The notes beneath the pieces are model-generated. The model was not told the DNA's origin. It worked only from the letters and a program-made list of their open reading frames with translations, and did no database searches. A program made the translations under genes and the position numbers. Positions 40,128-48,861 of a DNA stretch of 51,610 nt are shown here, piece after piece. Location of the stretch: contig CAJBES010000132.1 of the NCBI GenBank assembly GCA_903952145.1, forward strand, positions 1 to 51,610, in the 5' to 3' direction. The stretch's first letter is position 1. Every line of letters starts with the position of its first letter. Source of the stretch: an uncultured Opitutaceae bacterium (GTDB lineage Bacteria; Verrucomicrobiota; Verrucomicrobiia; Opitutales; Opitutaceae).

Positions 40128-41525
40128 ATGGCTACCCTGCTGAAAATTGTGCGCTGGCTGCTCGCCAAGGCCGCGATGGCCGCTGGGATCGTCGTGCTGG
40201 GACTGACGGCCTATGGCCTGTGGCTGTTCCTGCGCGACAACGTTGATTTCGATCTGCGGCGCAACGAATTGGTGCGGGCCATGACCGGGGAGCGGGCACA
40301 TGTGCAGGCGGCGCTGCAGGACGTGCAACAGCGGTTGGACGCGACGGCGGCGGCCATGGCGGCGGAGCGGGAGCGTATCCGCCAGATTGAGAGCGTGATG
40401 GCGCAGCTGAAGGGCCTGGCGAGCACCTGGGATCGTGTGATCGGCAACCCCGAGCAACAGGAGTCCAACCTCGCGCAATTAAAACGGCTGCGGGAGATGC
40501 GGGCGGCAGCAGAAGTCGCACTGACGCGGCGCCAGCAGGAGTCGATGCGCACCACTTGGGAAAAAGACGGCCTGGAGATCGCGCTCGGCCGGTTGGATAC
40601 CAAAATGAAGGCGGTGGAGGCGCAGCAATCCCGGATCGCGCATTATCTGAAGGATGCCTGGGACCGGTCGAAGGTCTGGATCATCACCGCGCTCGCACTT
40701 TATTTTTTTGGTCCTTCGGCGGGCAAGCTGCTCCTGTATTTCGGTTTTGCCCCGCTGGTCATGCGGGGCCGCCCGGTCCGGCTGACCGCCGACCTGGTCG
40801 TGATGCCGGAAATCACGGAAAGCCGTGTTTCACTCGACCTGCCCATGCCGCCCGGTGAACAGTTGTGGATCAAGGAGCGGTTCCTGCAGACCTCGGACGA
40901 AGGCTTTGTGCGCCGGACCCGGTTTTTACTGGACTGGAGTATCCCCTTCACCTGTCTGGCGAGCGGCCTGGTCGAGTTGATCGAAATGCGCAACCCCGCC
41001 AGGGCGGTCACGCGGCACGTGACGCTTTCAAACGAAGCCAATCCCCATGTCGAGTTGACGACGGTCACGCTGCCCGCGGGCAGTGCACTGGTGCTGCGTC
41101 CGAGCTTTCTCATCGGCGTCCTCGCCGGCAGCGGGGAACGCCTGACCATCCGGCGGCGCTGGCAACTGTGGCGCTGGCAGGCCTGGGTGACCATGCAGTT
41201 TCGTTTTTTCGAATTCAGCGGACCCTGCCGGCTGGTGCTGGCCGGCAACCGAGGGGTGCGGGCCGAGCGGCTGGCAGACGCGGCCTCCGCCCGCCGCGCC
41301 AACCAGGATGCGACCATCGGTTTCACCCCGGATTTGGACTACCTGTCGGTGCGGGCCGAAACCTTCTGGGGCTACTACCGCGGGATGAATCCGCTGTTTG
41401 ACGACCTTTTCGCCGGCCGCGGGCTTTTCTTGTGCCAGCAGATATCCTCCGAGGGGGAGGCGGGCCGGGCGCGGAAATTCTGGGCTGGCGTGTGGGGTGG
41501 CGTGCTCAAAGCCTTCGGGCTTTGA
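40128..41525 (+). CDS. Unknown membrane protein: helix, coiled coil, helix, beta-rich C-terminal domain
   Basis: I do not recognise this 465-residue protein as a named family. Residues 13-35 form a membrane helix, and 45-180 are a long alanine/glutamine/arginine-rich coiled coil. Residues about 185-210 form a second helix (VWIITALALYFFGPSAGKLLLYFGF), placing the coiled coil on one side of the membrane. Residues 220-430 are beta-rich (LTADLVVMPEITESRVSLDL, VTLPAGSALVLRPSFLIGV), with a pattern reminiscent of AIM24/TRAP-like beta-sandwich proteins. The gene is 2 nt upstream of the HAD phosphatase gene and in the same run as uvrB. Membrane organisation or a scaffold role is possible, but this is inference. 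Confidence 0.75.
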   Translation: MATLLKIVRWLLAKAAMAAGIVVLGLTAYGLWLFLRDNVDFDLRRNELVRAMTGERAHVQAALQDVQQRLDATAAAMAAERERIRQIESVMAQLKGLASTWDRVIGNPEQQESNLAQLKRLREMRAAAEVALTRRQQESMRTTWEKDGLEIALGRLDTKMKAVEAQQSRIAHYLKDAWDRSKVWIITALALYFFGPSAGKLLLYFGFAPLVMRGRPVRLTADLVVMPEITESRVSLDLPMPPGEQLWIKERFLQTSDEGFVRRTRFLLDWSIPFTCLASGLVELIEMRNPARAVTRHVTLSNEANPHVELTTVTLPAGSALVLRPSFLIGVLAGSGERLTIRRRWQLWRWQAWVTMQFRFFEFSGPCRLVLAGNRGVRAERLADAASARRANQDATIGFTPDLDYLSVRAETFWGYYRGMNPLFDDLFAGRGLFLCQQISSEGEAGRARKFWAGVWGGVLKAFGL

Positions 41526-41527
41526 TC

Positions 41528-42196
41528 ATGGCAAACCACGACATCGGACTGATATTCGACTGGGACGGGGTCATCATCGACTCTGCGGCCCAGCATGAGG
41601 AAAGCTGGGAACGGCTGGGCCGGGAGGAAAACCGCCCGCTGCCCGCCGACCACTTCAAGCGCAGCTTCGGGCGCAAGAACGAGTGGATCATCCCCCGTTT
41701 GCCGGGCTGGAGCACGGATCCGGCCGAGATCCACCGGCTGTCGCTGCGCAAAGAAGCGCTCTATCGGGAGATCGTGGTGGAACGCGGACTGGCGGCGCTG
41801 GCCGGAGTGAAGCCCTTCCTGGAGCGGGTGCGGGGGGCGGGCATACCTTGCTGCATCGGTTCATCCACGCACCGGGAAAACATCACCACCATTCTCGGCG
41901 TGGTGGGGCTGCAGGGCCTGCTGGTTGAGATGGTGACGGCGGAGGACGTGAGCCAGGGCAAGCCGCACCCGGAAGTCTTTCTCAAGGCGGCCCGGAAAAT
42001 CGGCCGGACCCCGGCGCACTGCATCGTGTTCGAGGATGCCTTTGCCGGGATCGAGGCGGCGCGGGCCGGTGGCATGCGGGTGGTCGGCGTGGCAACCACG
42101 CACGCGGCGGCGGCACTGGCCGGGCAGGTCGACCGCGTCGTGCACCGGCTGGACGAACTCACGGTGGCGGATTTGGCCGCCGTGGTTGCCGGTTGA
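41528..42196 (+). CDS. HAD-superfamily phosphatase (beta-phosphoglucomutase-like)
   Basis: The 222-residue protein carries HAD motif I as FDWDGVIIDS (nucleophile Asp and general acid Asp), motif II as CCIGSSTHREN, the lysine in DVSQGKPHPEVFLKAA and motif IV in IVFEDAFAGIEAARAGG. The cap helices between motifs I and II fit subclass I phosphatases and mutases such as beta-phosphoglucomutase and phosphoglycolate phosphatase. Substrate specificity cannot be set from motifs alone. It starts 2 nt after the membrane protein gene and ends 3 nt before uvrB, so the three genes are co-transcribed. Confidence 0.93.
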   Translation: MANHDIGLIFDWDGVIIDSAAQHEESWERLGREENRPLPADHFKRSFGRKNEWIIPRLPGWSTDPAEIHRLSLRKEALYREIVVERGLAALAGVKPFLERVRGAGIPCCIGSSTHRENITTILGVVGLQGLLVEMVTAEDVSQGKPHPEVFLKAARKIGRTPAHCIVFEDAFAGIEAARAGGMRVVGVATTHAAAALAGQVDRVVHRLDELTVADLAAVVAG

Positions 42197-42199
42197 CCG

Positions 42200-44197
42200 A
42201 TGCACTTCAAGCTCAAGGCCGACTATCAGCCGACGGGGGACCAGCCGCAGGCGATAGCGCAGCTGGTCGCCTCGATCCGGGCCGGTCACCGGCAACAAAC
42301 TCTGATGGGCGTCACCGGTTCGGGGAAGACCTTCACGATGGCCAACATCATCGCGCAGTGTGACCGGCCGACCCTCATCATCTCGCACAACAAGACCCTC
42401 GCGGCGCAGCTTTATTCGGAGTTCAAGAATTACTTCCCGGAGAACGCGGTCGAATACTTCGTCAGTTACTATGACTATTACCAGCCCGAGGCCTACATCC
42501 CCTCGAGTGACACCTTCATCGAGAAGGACTCCTCCATCAACGAGGAGATCGAACGGCTGCGCATTGCGACGACCAGTTCGCTGGTCTCGCGCCGTGACGT
42601 GATTGTGGTCGCCAGCGTGTCTTGCATCTACGGGTTGGGCTCGCCGGAGGATTTCACCGAACTGCGGATCGCCCTGCGCCGCCATGACCCGCTGGGGCGA
42701 AATGTCCTGCTGGAGAAGCTCGTGGACAATCTTTACGAGCGGAACGACTACGAGTTGAAGCGCGGACGGTTTCGGGTGCGCGGCGACGTGGTGGATATCA
42801 TGCCGGCCTATTCGGAACTGAGCCTGCGCGTGGAGTTTTTCGGCGACGAGGTGGATGCCATCAGTGAGCTGGACCCGTTGACGGGCCGAGTGCTGCGCCA
42901 GCTCGACCAGTTCGACCTCTACCCGGCCAACCAGTATGTGACCACGCGTGGCAAGCTCGGGCCGGCGATCGCAGCCATCAAGGCTGAGTTGGAGGAACGC
43001 GTGGCGGAGTTTGAAAAAAACGGGCAGCTGCTGGAGGCGCAGCGTATCCGGATGCGGACCAACTACGACCTGGAGATGTTGCAGGAGATGGGCTTTTGCA
43101 ACGGGATCGAAAATTACTCGCGCCACCTGACGGGCCGCCAGGCGGGTGACCGCCCGTTCTGCCTGCTGGATTTCTTCCCCAAGGACTTCTTGGTGATGAT
43201 CGACGAGAGCCACGCCACGGTGCCGCAGATCGGCGGCATGTATAACGGAGACCGGTCGCGCAAGCAGACGCTGGTGAACTTCGGCTTCCGGCTCCCGTCG
43301 GCTTTGGACAACCGGCCGCAGAGTTTCGAGGAATTCCAACGCGTGACCGGCCAGACCCTGTATGTATCGGCGACGCCGGCGGGCTTCGAGCTCAAGGCCT
43401 CGGCGGTGGTGGCGGAACAGCTCATCCGGCCGACGGGCCTGCTGGATCCGGAAATCGTCATTCGGCCCATCAAAGGTCAGGTCGAGGACCTCATTGGCGA
43501 AATCCGGCGCGCGGTGGCGGCCGGCGAGCGCGTGCTGGTCACAACACTGACGAAGCGACTGTCGGAAGATCTCACGGTTTTTCTGCGGGAGGCGAAAATC
43601 AGGGTCGAATACCTGCACAGCGACATCGATGTGCTCGAACGCGTGGAGATCCTGCGGAACCTGCGGCTGGGCAATTTTGATGTGCTCGTGGGCATCAACC
43701 TGTTGCGCGAGGGTCTCGATTTGCCCGAGGTCGCCCTCGTGGCGATCCTCGACGCGGACAAGGAGGGGTTCCTGCGCAGCGAGACCAGCCTGATCCAGAC
43801 CTCCGGCCGAGCGGCCCGGCACGAGAAGGGGCGCGTGATCTTTTATGCGGGCAAGGTGACCGAATCGATCCGGCGCACGATGGAGACCGTGAGCTACCGG
43901 CGGGTAAAACAGATCGCCTACAACGAGGCGCATGGCATCACGCCGCGCAGCGTGACGCGTTCGGCGCAGTCGAGCCTGCATGGGTATGACAACGCGGGGG
44001 ACAAGGAGGCCGCGGCGGTTGCGGAGAGCGTGGATGACGTCGCTGCCGTGATCGCGGAACTGGAGGAAGAGATGCAGGCCGCGGCGGACCGGCTGGAGTT
44101 CGAGCGGGCGGCGCTGCTGCGCGACCAGATCAATGCCCTGAAGTCCGGGGATTTTCGCAAACCGCAGTCCAGAAAAACGGCGCGCGGGGACAGGTGA
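42200..44197 (+). CDS. uvrB: UvrABC excinuclease subunit B
   Basis: UvrB is the damage-verifying helicase-like subunit of nucleotide excision repair. The 665-residue protein has Walker A GVTGSGKTFTMAN, the damage-binding beta-hairpin beginning YYDYYQPEAYIPSSDTFIEK, IDESHATVPQIGGMYNGDRS, helicase motifs such as GINLLREGLDLPEVALVAILDADKEG, QTSGRAAR in motif VI, and a C-terminal UVR motif (LEEEMQAAADRLEFERAALL) that contacts UvrC. The length is normal and no key residue looks altered. It is the last gene of a three-gene plus-strand run and converges with hpt at 12 bp. Confidence 0.98.
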   Translation: MHFKLKADYQPTGDQPQAIAQLVASIRAGHRQQTLMGVTGSGKTFTMANIIAQCDRPTLIISHNKTLAAQLYSEFKNYFPENAVEYFVSYYDYYQPEAYIPSSDTFIEKDSSINEEIERLRIATTSSLVSRRDVIVVASVSCIYGLGSPEDFTELRIALRRHDPLGRNVLLEKLVDNLYERNDYELKRGRFRVRGDVVDIMPAYSELSLRVEFFGDEVDAISELDPLTGRVLRQLDQFDLYPANQYVTTRGKLGPAIAAIKAELEERVAEFEKNGQLLEAQRIRMRTNYDLEMLQEMGFCNGIENYSRHLTGRQAGDRPFCLLDFFPKDFLVMIDESHATVPQIGGMYNGDRSRKQTLVNFGFRLPSALDNRPQSFEEFQRVTGQTLYVSATPAGFELKASAVVAEQLIRPTGLLDPEIVIRPIKGQVEDLIGEIRRAVAAGERVLVTTLTKRLSEDLTVFLREAKIRVEYLHSDIDVLERVEILRNLRLGNFDVLVGINLLREGLDLPEVALVAILDADKEGFLRSETSLIQTSGRAARHEKGRVIFYAGKVTESIRRTMETVSYRRVKQIAYNEAHGITPRSVTRSAQSSLHGYDNAGDKEAAAVAESVDDVAAVIAELEEEMQAAADRLEFERAALLRDQINALKSGDFRKPQSRKTARGDR

Positions 44198-44209
44198 CCC
44201 CGCGGCGGT

Positions 44210-44779
44210 TCAGGCCGGCAGTTCCTGCCGCTCGGGCTTGAGCACCCCGATGGAGGGCAGGTTGCGGTAGCGCTCGGCGAAATCGAGGCCGTAACCGACC
44301 ACGAACATGTCGGGGATATCGAAGCCCACGAGGTCGGCCTCGAACGGAACCTGCCGCCGGCCCTTCTTGTCGAGCAGCACGCACACCCGGACACTGGTGG
44401 GTTTCATGCCCCGGATCATGCCGGCGATGAGCGAGAGGGTTTTGCCCGTATCAAGGATGTCGTCCACGATCAGCACATGGCGCCCCGCGAGATCGAGGGT
44501 GAGACCGTGGACCAGCTTGGGCGTGCCCTTGGACATCGTGGCGCTGCCGTAGCTGGTGGTGCGGATGCAGTCGAGCCGGACGGGATTGTCGACCTCGCGC
44601 AGGAGGTCGGCGGTGAAGAGAATCGCGCCGTTCATGATGGAAATGACGGTGAATTCCTCATGGCCGTAAATTTCCTTGAGGCTGCGGCCGAGTTCCTTGA
44701 CGCGGGTGCGGATCTGGTCCTCGGTGACCAGGATGCTGGCGAGATCGGGATGGCTGGTGGGGGAGGGTGTGACGGTCAT
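44210..44779 (-). CDS. hpt: Hypoxanthine phosphoribosyltransferase
   Basis: The 189-residue purine-salvage enzyme converts hypoxanthine (and probably guanine) plus PRPP to the nucleoside monophosphate. It starts at the ATG at 44779 (MTVTPSPTSH). The PRPP-binding motif is VLIVDDILDTGKTL; upstream is SIMNGAILFTADLLREV; the purine-contact region is LLDKKGRRQVPFEADLVGFD followed by VVGYGLDFAERYRNLP. All of these match bacterial Hpt. It is divergent from the ABC ATPase gene across 129 bp. Confidence 0.96.
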   Translation of the reverse strand: MTVTPSPTSHPDLASILVTEDQIRTRVKELGRSLKEIYGHEEFTVISIMNGAILFTADLLREVDNPVRLDCIRTTSYGSATMSKGTPKLVHGLTLDLAGRHVLIVDDILDTGKTLSLIAGMIRGMKPTSVRVCVLLDKKGRRQVPFEADLVGFDIPDMFVVGYGLDFAERYRNLPSIGVLKPERQELPA

Positions 44780-44908
44780 GGCGGTGCGGATCCAGCGAGA
44801 CAAAGCAATGGCGTGCTGGCAATGCGTTACATCGGTGCCCGGCGGGGCGTATTCCTTTGACTTCGACCGGGGTGAAAACTTGCCTCGGCGCGCATTCCGG
44901 CCCGTGGC

Positions 44909-45982
44909 ATGATTTCAATTCGCATCCAACAACTCACGAAGCGGTTTGGCCCGGTCACCGCCTTGCAGCACCTCGATCTGACCGTCAACCCGGGCGAGCT
45001 TTTTTTCCTGTTGGGTCCCAGCGGCTGCGGCAAGACCACGTTGCTGCGCAGCCTGGCGGGATTCTACATCCCCGAGGAGGGGACCATCCGATTTGACGAC
45101 GAGGATGTGACGAGACTGGCGCCGCACAAGCGCAACACGGGCATGGTGTTTCAAAGCTACGCACTTTGGCCGCACATGACCGTGGCCGAGAACGTGGCGT
45201 TTGGTTTGCATGAGCGTAAGGTGCCCAAAAACGAAAACAACCGCCGGGTGGCCGAGGCGCTCGAATCCGTCCACATGCACCCGTATGCCGACCGCCGCCC
45301 CAACCAGCTCTCCGGGGGCCAGCAGCAGCGCGTGGCCCTCGCGCGGGCGCTCGTCATCCGCCCCCGCTGCCTGCTGCTGGACGAGCCGCTTTCCAATCTC
45401 GACGCCAAGTTGAGGCTGGAGATGCGCAGCGAAATCCGCCGCGTCTGCAAGGAGTTCAGGTTGACGACGGTTTATGTGACACACGATCAGAAGGAGGCGC
45501 TTTCGATTGCCGACCGCATGGCGATTTTGGATGGCGGCCGGATTCTGCAGGTGGGCACGCCGCGCGAAATCTACCGACGACCGACCCAGCGGACGGTGGC
45601 CAATTTCATCGGCGAGACGGACTTTATTCCCGGCAAGGTGCTGGGCACAGGGGAAAACTTCGTGACCGTGGAAACGGGAATCGGGCGCTTCGACGGGGTG
45701 CTCGGCAATCCGGCGAAGCCGCCGGCGGTGGGCGGAGAGGTCACCGTTTCCATCCGGCCCGAATGCTGGGATCTTCACCGCGGCCACCAGCCGCGCAATG
45801 CGGTCAAAGGCCGGATCGGCGAATCGGTTTACCTCGGCGAGGTGGCGCAGTATGAATTCATCACCGGCAATGGCACGAAACTGAAGATCTTCGAACGCAA
45901 CCCCAGGTTCGGGGACGGCCCGGACCGGGGCGAATTGTTCGCCACGGTTGAGCCGGCCGATGTCGTGGTGCTGGTGGACTAA
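44909..45982 (+). CDS. ABC transporter ATPase of the FbpC/PotA type
   Basis: The 357-residue ATP-binding subunit has Walker A GPSGCGKTTLL, Q loop GMVFQSYALWPHM, signature [15 protein letters not shown], Walker B CLLLDEPLSNLD, and the switch histidine in VTHDQKEAL. About 110 C-terminal residues form TOBE-like regulatory beta-domains. This layout belongs to importers of iron, polyamines, sugars or phosphonates. The next gene, 9 nt downstream, encodes a binding protein of the Fbp-like type, but no permease gene is adjacent. It could energise a permease encoded elsewhere. Confidence 0.94.
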   Translation: MISIRIQQLTKRFGPVTALQHLDLTVNPGELFFLLGPSGCGKTTLLRSLAGFYIPEEGTIRFDDEDVTRLAPHKRNTGMVFQSYALWPHMTVAENVAFGLHERKVPKNENNRRVAEALESVHMHPYADRRPNQLSGGQQQRVALARALVIRPRCLLLDEPLSNLDAKLRLEMRSEIRRVCKEFRLTTVYVTHDQKEALSIADRMAILDGGRILQVGTPREIYRRPTQRTVANFIGETDFIPGKVLGTGENFVTVETGIGRFDGVLGNPAKPPAVGGEVTVSIRPECWDLHRGHQPRNAVKGRIGESVYLGEVAQYEFITGNGTKLKIFERNPRFGDGPDRGELFATVEPADVVVLVD

Positions 45983-45991
45983 CCCCCGGCC

Positions 45992-47608
45992 ATGATCAAA
46001 CGGGTGGTCATCATCCTGGCCCTGGGTGGCATCATTGCGCTGCCTTTCATCCTGCGTCCGAAGCAGGCCGCGCAGGGAAAAGCGGAGGCGACCCTGGTGA
46101 TCATCACTTCGCACAACGAGGCGATCCGCCACGAATACGGTGCGGGCTTTCGGCAGTGGCATAAGGCCCGGACGGGGAAAACCGTCTTCATTGACTGGCG
46201 GGTTATCGGTGGAACGAGCGAAATCATGCGATTCCTCGAGTCGGAATATGTCGCCTCTTTCCAAAACCACTGGCAGGGGAAACTCGGCAAACCGTGGAGC
46301 AGCGAGGTGCAGGCGGCGTTCGCCAACCCGCGGCTGGCGCCGGATGCGCCGGCGGTCGCGCAGGAGGCGCGGCGGGAGTTTCTCGCTTCGGAGGTTGGCT
46401 GTGGGATCGATTTGTTTTTTGGCGGCGGCAGCTACGATTACGTCCGCCAGGCGCAGGCCGGCCGGCTGGTGCCGTCGCGCATTTTGCAAACCCACCCCGC
46501 CTGGTTTGCCGATGCGGTCATCCCGCATCGCTACGCCGGCGAGACCTTCTGGGACCAAGAGGGCCGGTGGTTCGGGAATGTGCTGAGCAGTTACGGCATC
46601 CTCTACAACAAGGATGCCATCGCCCGGCTCGGTATCTCGCCCCCCCCGCAACAGTGGCAGGATCTCACCCATCCAAAATACGTGGGCGAAATCGCCCTGG
46701 CCGACCCGACGAAGAGCAGTTCCATCGCGAAGGCGTTTGAGAACCTGATGCAGCAGCAGATGCAGCAGCGCTTGACCGCCCTGCAGGCGACCGAGCCGCG
46801 ACTGCCGGCGGCGGAACGCGAAGCCCGGGCCGTGCGGGAGGGTTGGGTGCAGGGTCTGCGGACGCTGCAGCTCATCGGCGCGAACGCACGCTACTTCACG
46901 GATTCATCGCAAAAACCGCCGATCGACGTTGCGCAAGGCAACTCGGCGGTGGGCATCTGCATTGATTTTTACGGCCGTTACCAGGCCGAGGCTGTGCGCC
47001 GGCGCGATGACTCAGCGCGATTGGTTTTCGTGACGCCGCACGGCGGGACCGTGAACTCGGTGGATCCCATTGCGCTGCTACGCGGGGCGCCAAACCGTGA
47101 GGTGGCGGAGGCGTTTATTGAGTATTCGCTTTCGATGGAGGGGCAGCAGCTGTGGAATTTCAAAGTCGGCACCCCGGGCGGGCCCCGGCAATTTGCCCTG
47201 CGCCGGCTGCCCGTGCGCCGGGATTTCTATGAGCATCGTGATTGGCGGCCCCTGCGCTCGGATCCGGCGGCGGAGCCGTTTGCGGAGGTGGACCAGCTGA
47301 TCTACCAGCCCGCTTGGACGGGCGGTTTATTCAACGAGATGGCGCTCATCATCCGGGTCATGTGTTTGGATACCCATCCTGAATTGGTGAAGGCCTGGCG
47401 GGCGGTCATCGCCGCGGGCATGCCGCCCGACGCAATGGCGGTGCTGAACGACATGTCGGCTGTGAGCTATGACCGCGTGTGCGGACCGGTAAAGAATGTC
47501 CTCAACTCCAAGAACAAGGTGGACGAGATCCGGCTCGCGAACGAACTGGGGGCGGTATTCCGCGCACAATATCGCCGGGCCGAGGAGCTGGCGCGAACCG
47601 TCAGGTGA
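45992..47608 (+). CDS. Membrane-anchored extracellular solute-binding protein (type 2/Fbp-like)
   Basis: This 538-residue protein begins with an N-terminal hydrophobic segment (VVIILALGGIIALPFI) without a lipobox, so it is probably an uncleaved inner-membrane anchor or a signal peptide. A periplasmic binding-protein fold follows, with LVIITSHNEAIRHEYGAGF near the start, YGILYNKDAIARLGISPPP, PTKSSSIAKAFENLM and VAEAFIEYSLSMEGQQLW, as in iron/thiosulfate-type binding proteins. It is larger than the usual 330-350 residues because of insertions and a C-terminal helical extension (AGMPPDAMAVLNDMS to the end). It follows the ABC ATPase by 9 nt; no permease gene follows. Confidence 0.9.
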   Translation: MIKRVVIILALGGIIALPFILRPKQAAQGKAEATLVIITSHNEAIRHEYGAGFRQWHKARTGKTVFIDWRVIGGTSEIMRFLESEYVASFQNHWQGKLGKPWSSEVQAAFANPRLAPDAPAVAQEARREFLASEVGCGIDLFFGGGSYDYVRQAQAGRLVPSRILQTHPAWFADAVIPHRYAGETFWDQEGRWFGNVLSSYGILYNKDAIARLGISPPPQQWQDLTHPKYVGEIALADPTKSSSIAKAFENLMQQQMQQRLTALQATEPRLPAAEREARAVREGWVQGLRTLQLIGANARYFTDSSQKPPIDVAQGNSAVGICIDFYGRYQAEAVRRRDDSARLVFVTPHGGTVNSVDPIALLRGAPNREVAEAFIEYSLSMEGQQLWNFKVGTPGGPRQFALRRLPVRRDFYEHRDWRPLRSDPAAEPFAEVDQLIYQPAWTGGLFNEMALIIRVMCLDTHPELVKAWRAVIAAGMPPDAMAVLNDMSAVSYDRVCGPVKNVLNSKNKVDEIRLANELGAVFRAQYRRAEELARTVR

Positions 47609-47643
47609 CCGGTAGCACCCGGCGCGGCAGCGGCGAGAAGCGG

Positions 47644-48303
47644 CTAGGCCAGGCCTTGGATTTCCGCGATGAAGGCGGCCCGGTCGGTGGCCTTGAAGAA
47701 TGATGAGCCTGTGACGAAGGTGTCGGCACCCGCGGCGCGGCAATCGCGGACGGTGCGCAGATCGACTCCGCCATCCACCTCCAGCCGCCAACCGTAGTTG
47801 AATTCCTTCCGCCAAGCGGCCAATTGGGCGAGCTTGGGCAGCATGTCGGCGCGAAAGGACTGGCCACCGAAACCGGGCTGCACCGTCATGACCAGCACGA
47901 GGTCCACCAAGGGCAGCAAGTGCTTGACGGCGGCGGCGGGGGTGCCGGGGTTGAGCACGATGCCGTTTTTGCAGCCGAGGGTGCGGATGCGGGCGAGGGC
48001 GGCGGTGTGGTCGTAAGCCGGTTCGATGTGGATGCTGATGAGGTTGGCTCCGGCCTTGGCGAAGGCCTCCACGTAGCGGTGGGGTTCCGACAGCATCAAA
48101 TGGGTGTCGAAAAAAAGGCTGAGCCCGGCTCGGCGAAGCGCGGTGAGAGTTTCGGGACCAAAGGTCAGGTTGGGCACGAAATGCCCGTCCATGATGTCGA
48201 GATGGAGCCAGGGCGCGCCTGCCGCTGCCACGCAGCAGGCACTGTCGGCCAGATTGGCATGGTCACCGGCCAAGAGCGAGGGGGCAGGGAGCGGGGCGTG
48301 CAT
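47644..48303 (-). CDS. rpe: Ribulose-phosphate 3-epimerase
   Basis: Rpe interconverts ribulose 5-phosphate and xylulose 5-phosphate in the pentose-phosphate pathway. The TIM-barrel protein has APSLLAGDHANL, LHLDIMDGHFVPNLTFGP with metal-binding residues, DTHLMLSEPHRYV, LVMTVQPGFGGQSF with the catalytic aspartate nearby, and LEVDGGVDLRTV with TGSSFF. The chosen start is the ATG at 48303 (MHAPLPAPSLL), with the ATG at 48321 possible and overlapping lptE. It is the last gene of the plsX-to-rpe minus-strand run and converges with the binding-protein gene. Confidence 0.96.
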   Translation of the reverse strand: MHAPLPAPSLLAGDHANLADSACCVAAAGAPWLHLDIMDGHFVPNLTFGPETLTALRRAGLSLFFDTHLMLSEPHRYVEAFAKAGANLISIHIEPAYDHTAALARIRTLGCKNGIVLNPGTPAAAVKHLLPLVDLVLVMTVQPGFGGQSFRADMLPKLAQLAAWRKEFNYGWRLEVDGGVDLRTVRDCRAAGADTFVTGSSFFKATDRAAFIAEIQGLA

Positions 48304-48310
48304 GACGGGG

Positions 48311-48826
48311 CTACCAGACATCGAGCACGGCGTGACTTGCCTTGGCCGCAAGGTCGGCGGCCAGCAGGGGGAGGAGCTGATATTCGGCCTGCAACTGCCC
48401 GCTATCCGTGAAGAGTTCGCGTTTCACGACGAGTGGCCGCTGCTCGAAGAGCGCTTTCCCATTGCGACGGTCGCGGAGCGTGGCATCGGCCGTGAGGGTA
48501 ACGATGAATTTCCGGGCGAGGCCGGTGTCGTCAGGACGCGCAGTGGCGACTTCGCGCTGGTAGGTCCGGACCACGACTTGAAGTGTGGTGTCGGCGGTTT
48601 CAGAGGTGTTGGCCAGGGCAACACGACCGTCTTGAATAAAGGTGTCCCGCAATTGCGTGGTGAAGAGGGCCCGGGACTGAGGGATGAGGGCCTTGACAAC
48701 GACTGGCTCGACAAAGATCGAGTTGAACGACAATTCAGCGCCGGTCCCGAGTCGATAATGGCCGCAGCCGGCGAGACCGGCCAGCAGCGGGAGGGCGAAG
48801 AGCAGAAGGCGCAGGCGCGCGGTCAT
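48311..48826 (-). CDS. LptE-like outer-membrane lipoprotein
   Basis: The 171-residue protein begins with a signal peptide ending in the lipobox LAGC (LLAGLAGC), so it should be lipidated. The remainder (HYRLGTGAELSFNSIFVEPV, LFTTQLRDTFIQDGRVALAN, ALFEQRPLVVKRELF) resembles LptE/RlpB, the lipoprotein plug of the LptD LPS-insertion channel at the outer membrane. Sequence conservation in this family is low, so the assignment rests on lipobox, size and pattern. It sits between the bamD-like gene (35 bp upstream) and rpe, among envelope genes, which supports the call. Confidence 0.82.
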   Translation of the reverse strand: MTARLRLLLFALPLLAGLAGCGHYRLGTGAELSFNSIFVEPVVVKALIPQSRALFTTQLRDTFIQDGRVALANTSETADTTLQVVVRTYQREVATARPDDTGLARKFIVTLTADATLRDRRNGKALFEQRPLVVKRELFTDSGQLQAEYQLLPLLAADLAAKASHAVLDVW

Positions 48827-48861
48827 GGCCTAGGTTGGCAGTAGCCGCGGTGCAGGGCGTA

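Noticed and set aside
41861-43981. 706-codon open frame on the minus strand
   Set aside because: It is antisense to uvrB, whose helicase motifs are all present.
44915-46672. 585-codon open frame on the minus strand
   Set aside because: It is antisense to the ABC ATPase and the binding protein; no family pattern.
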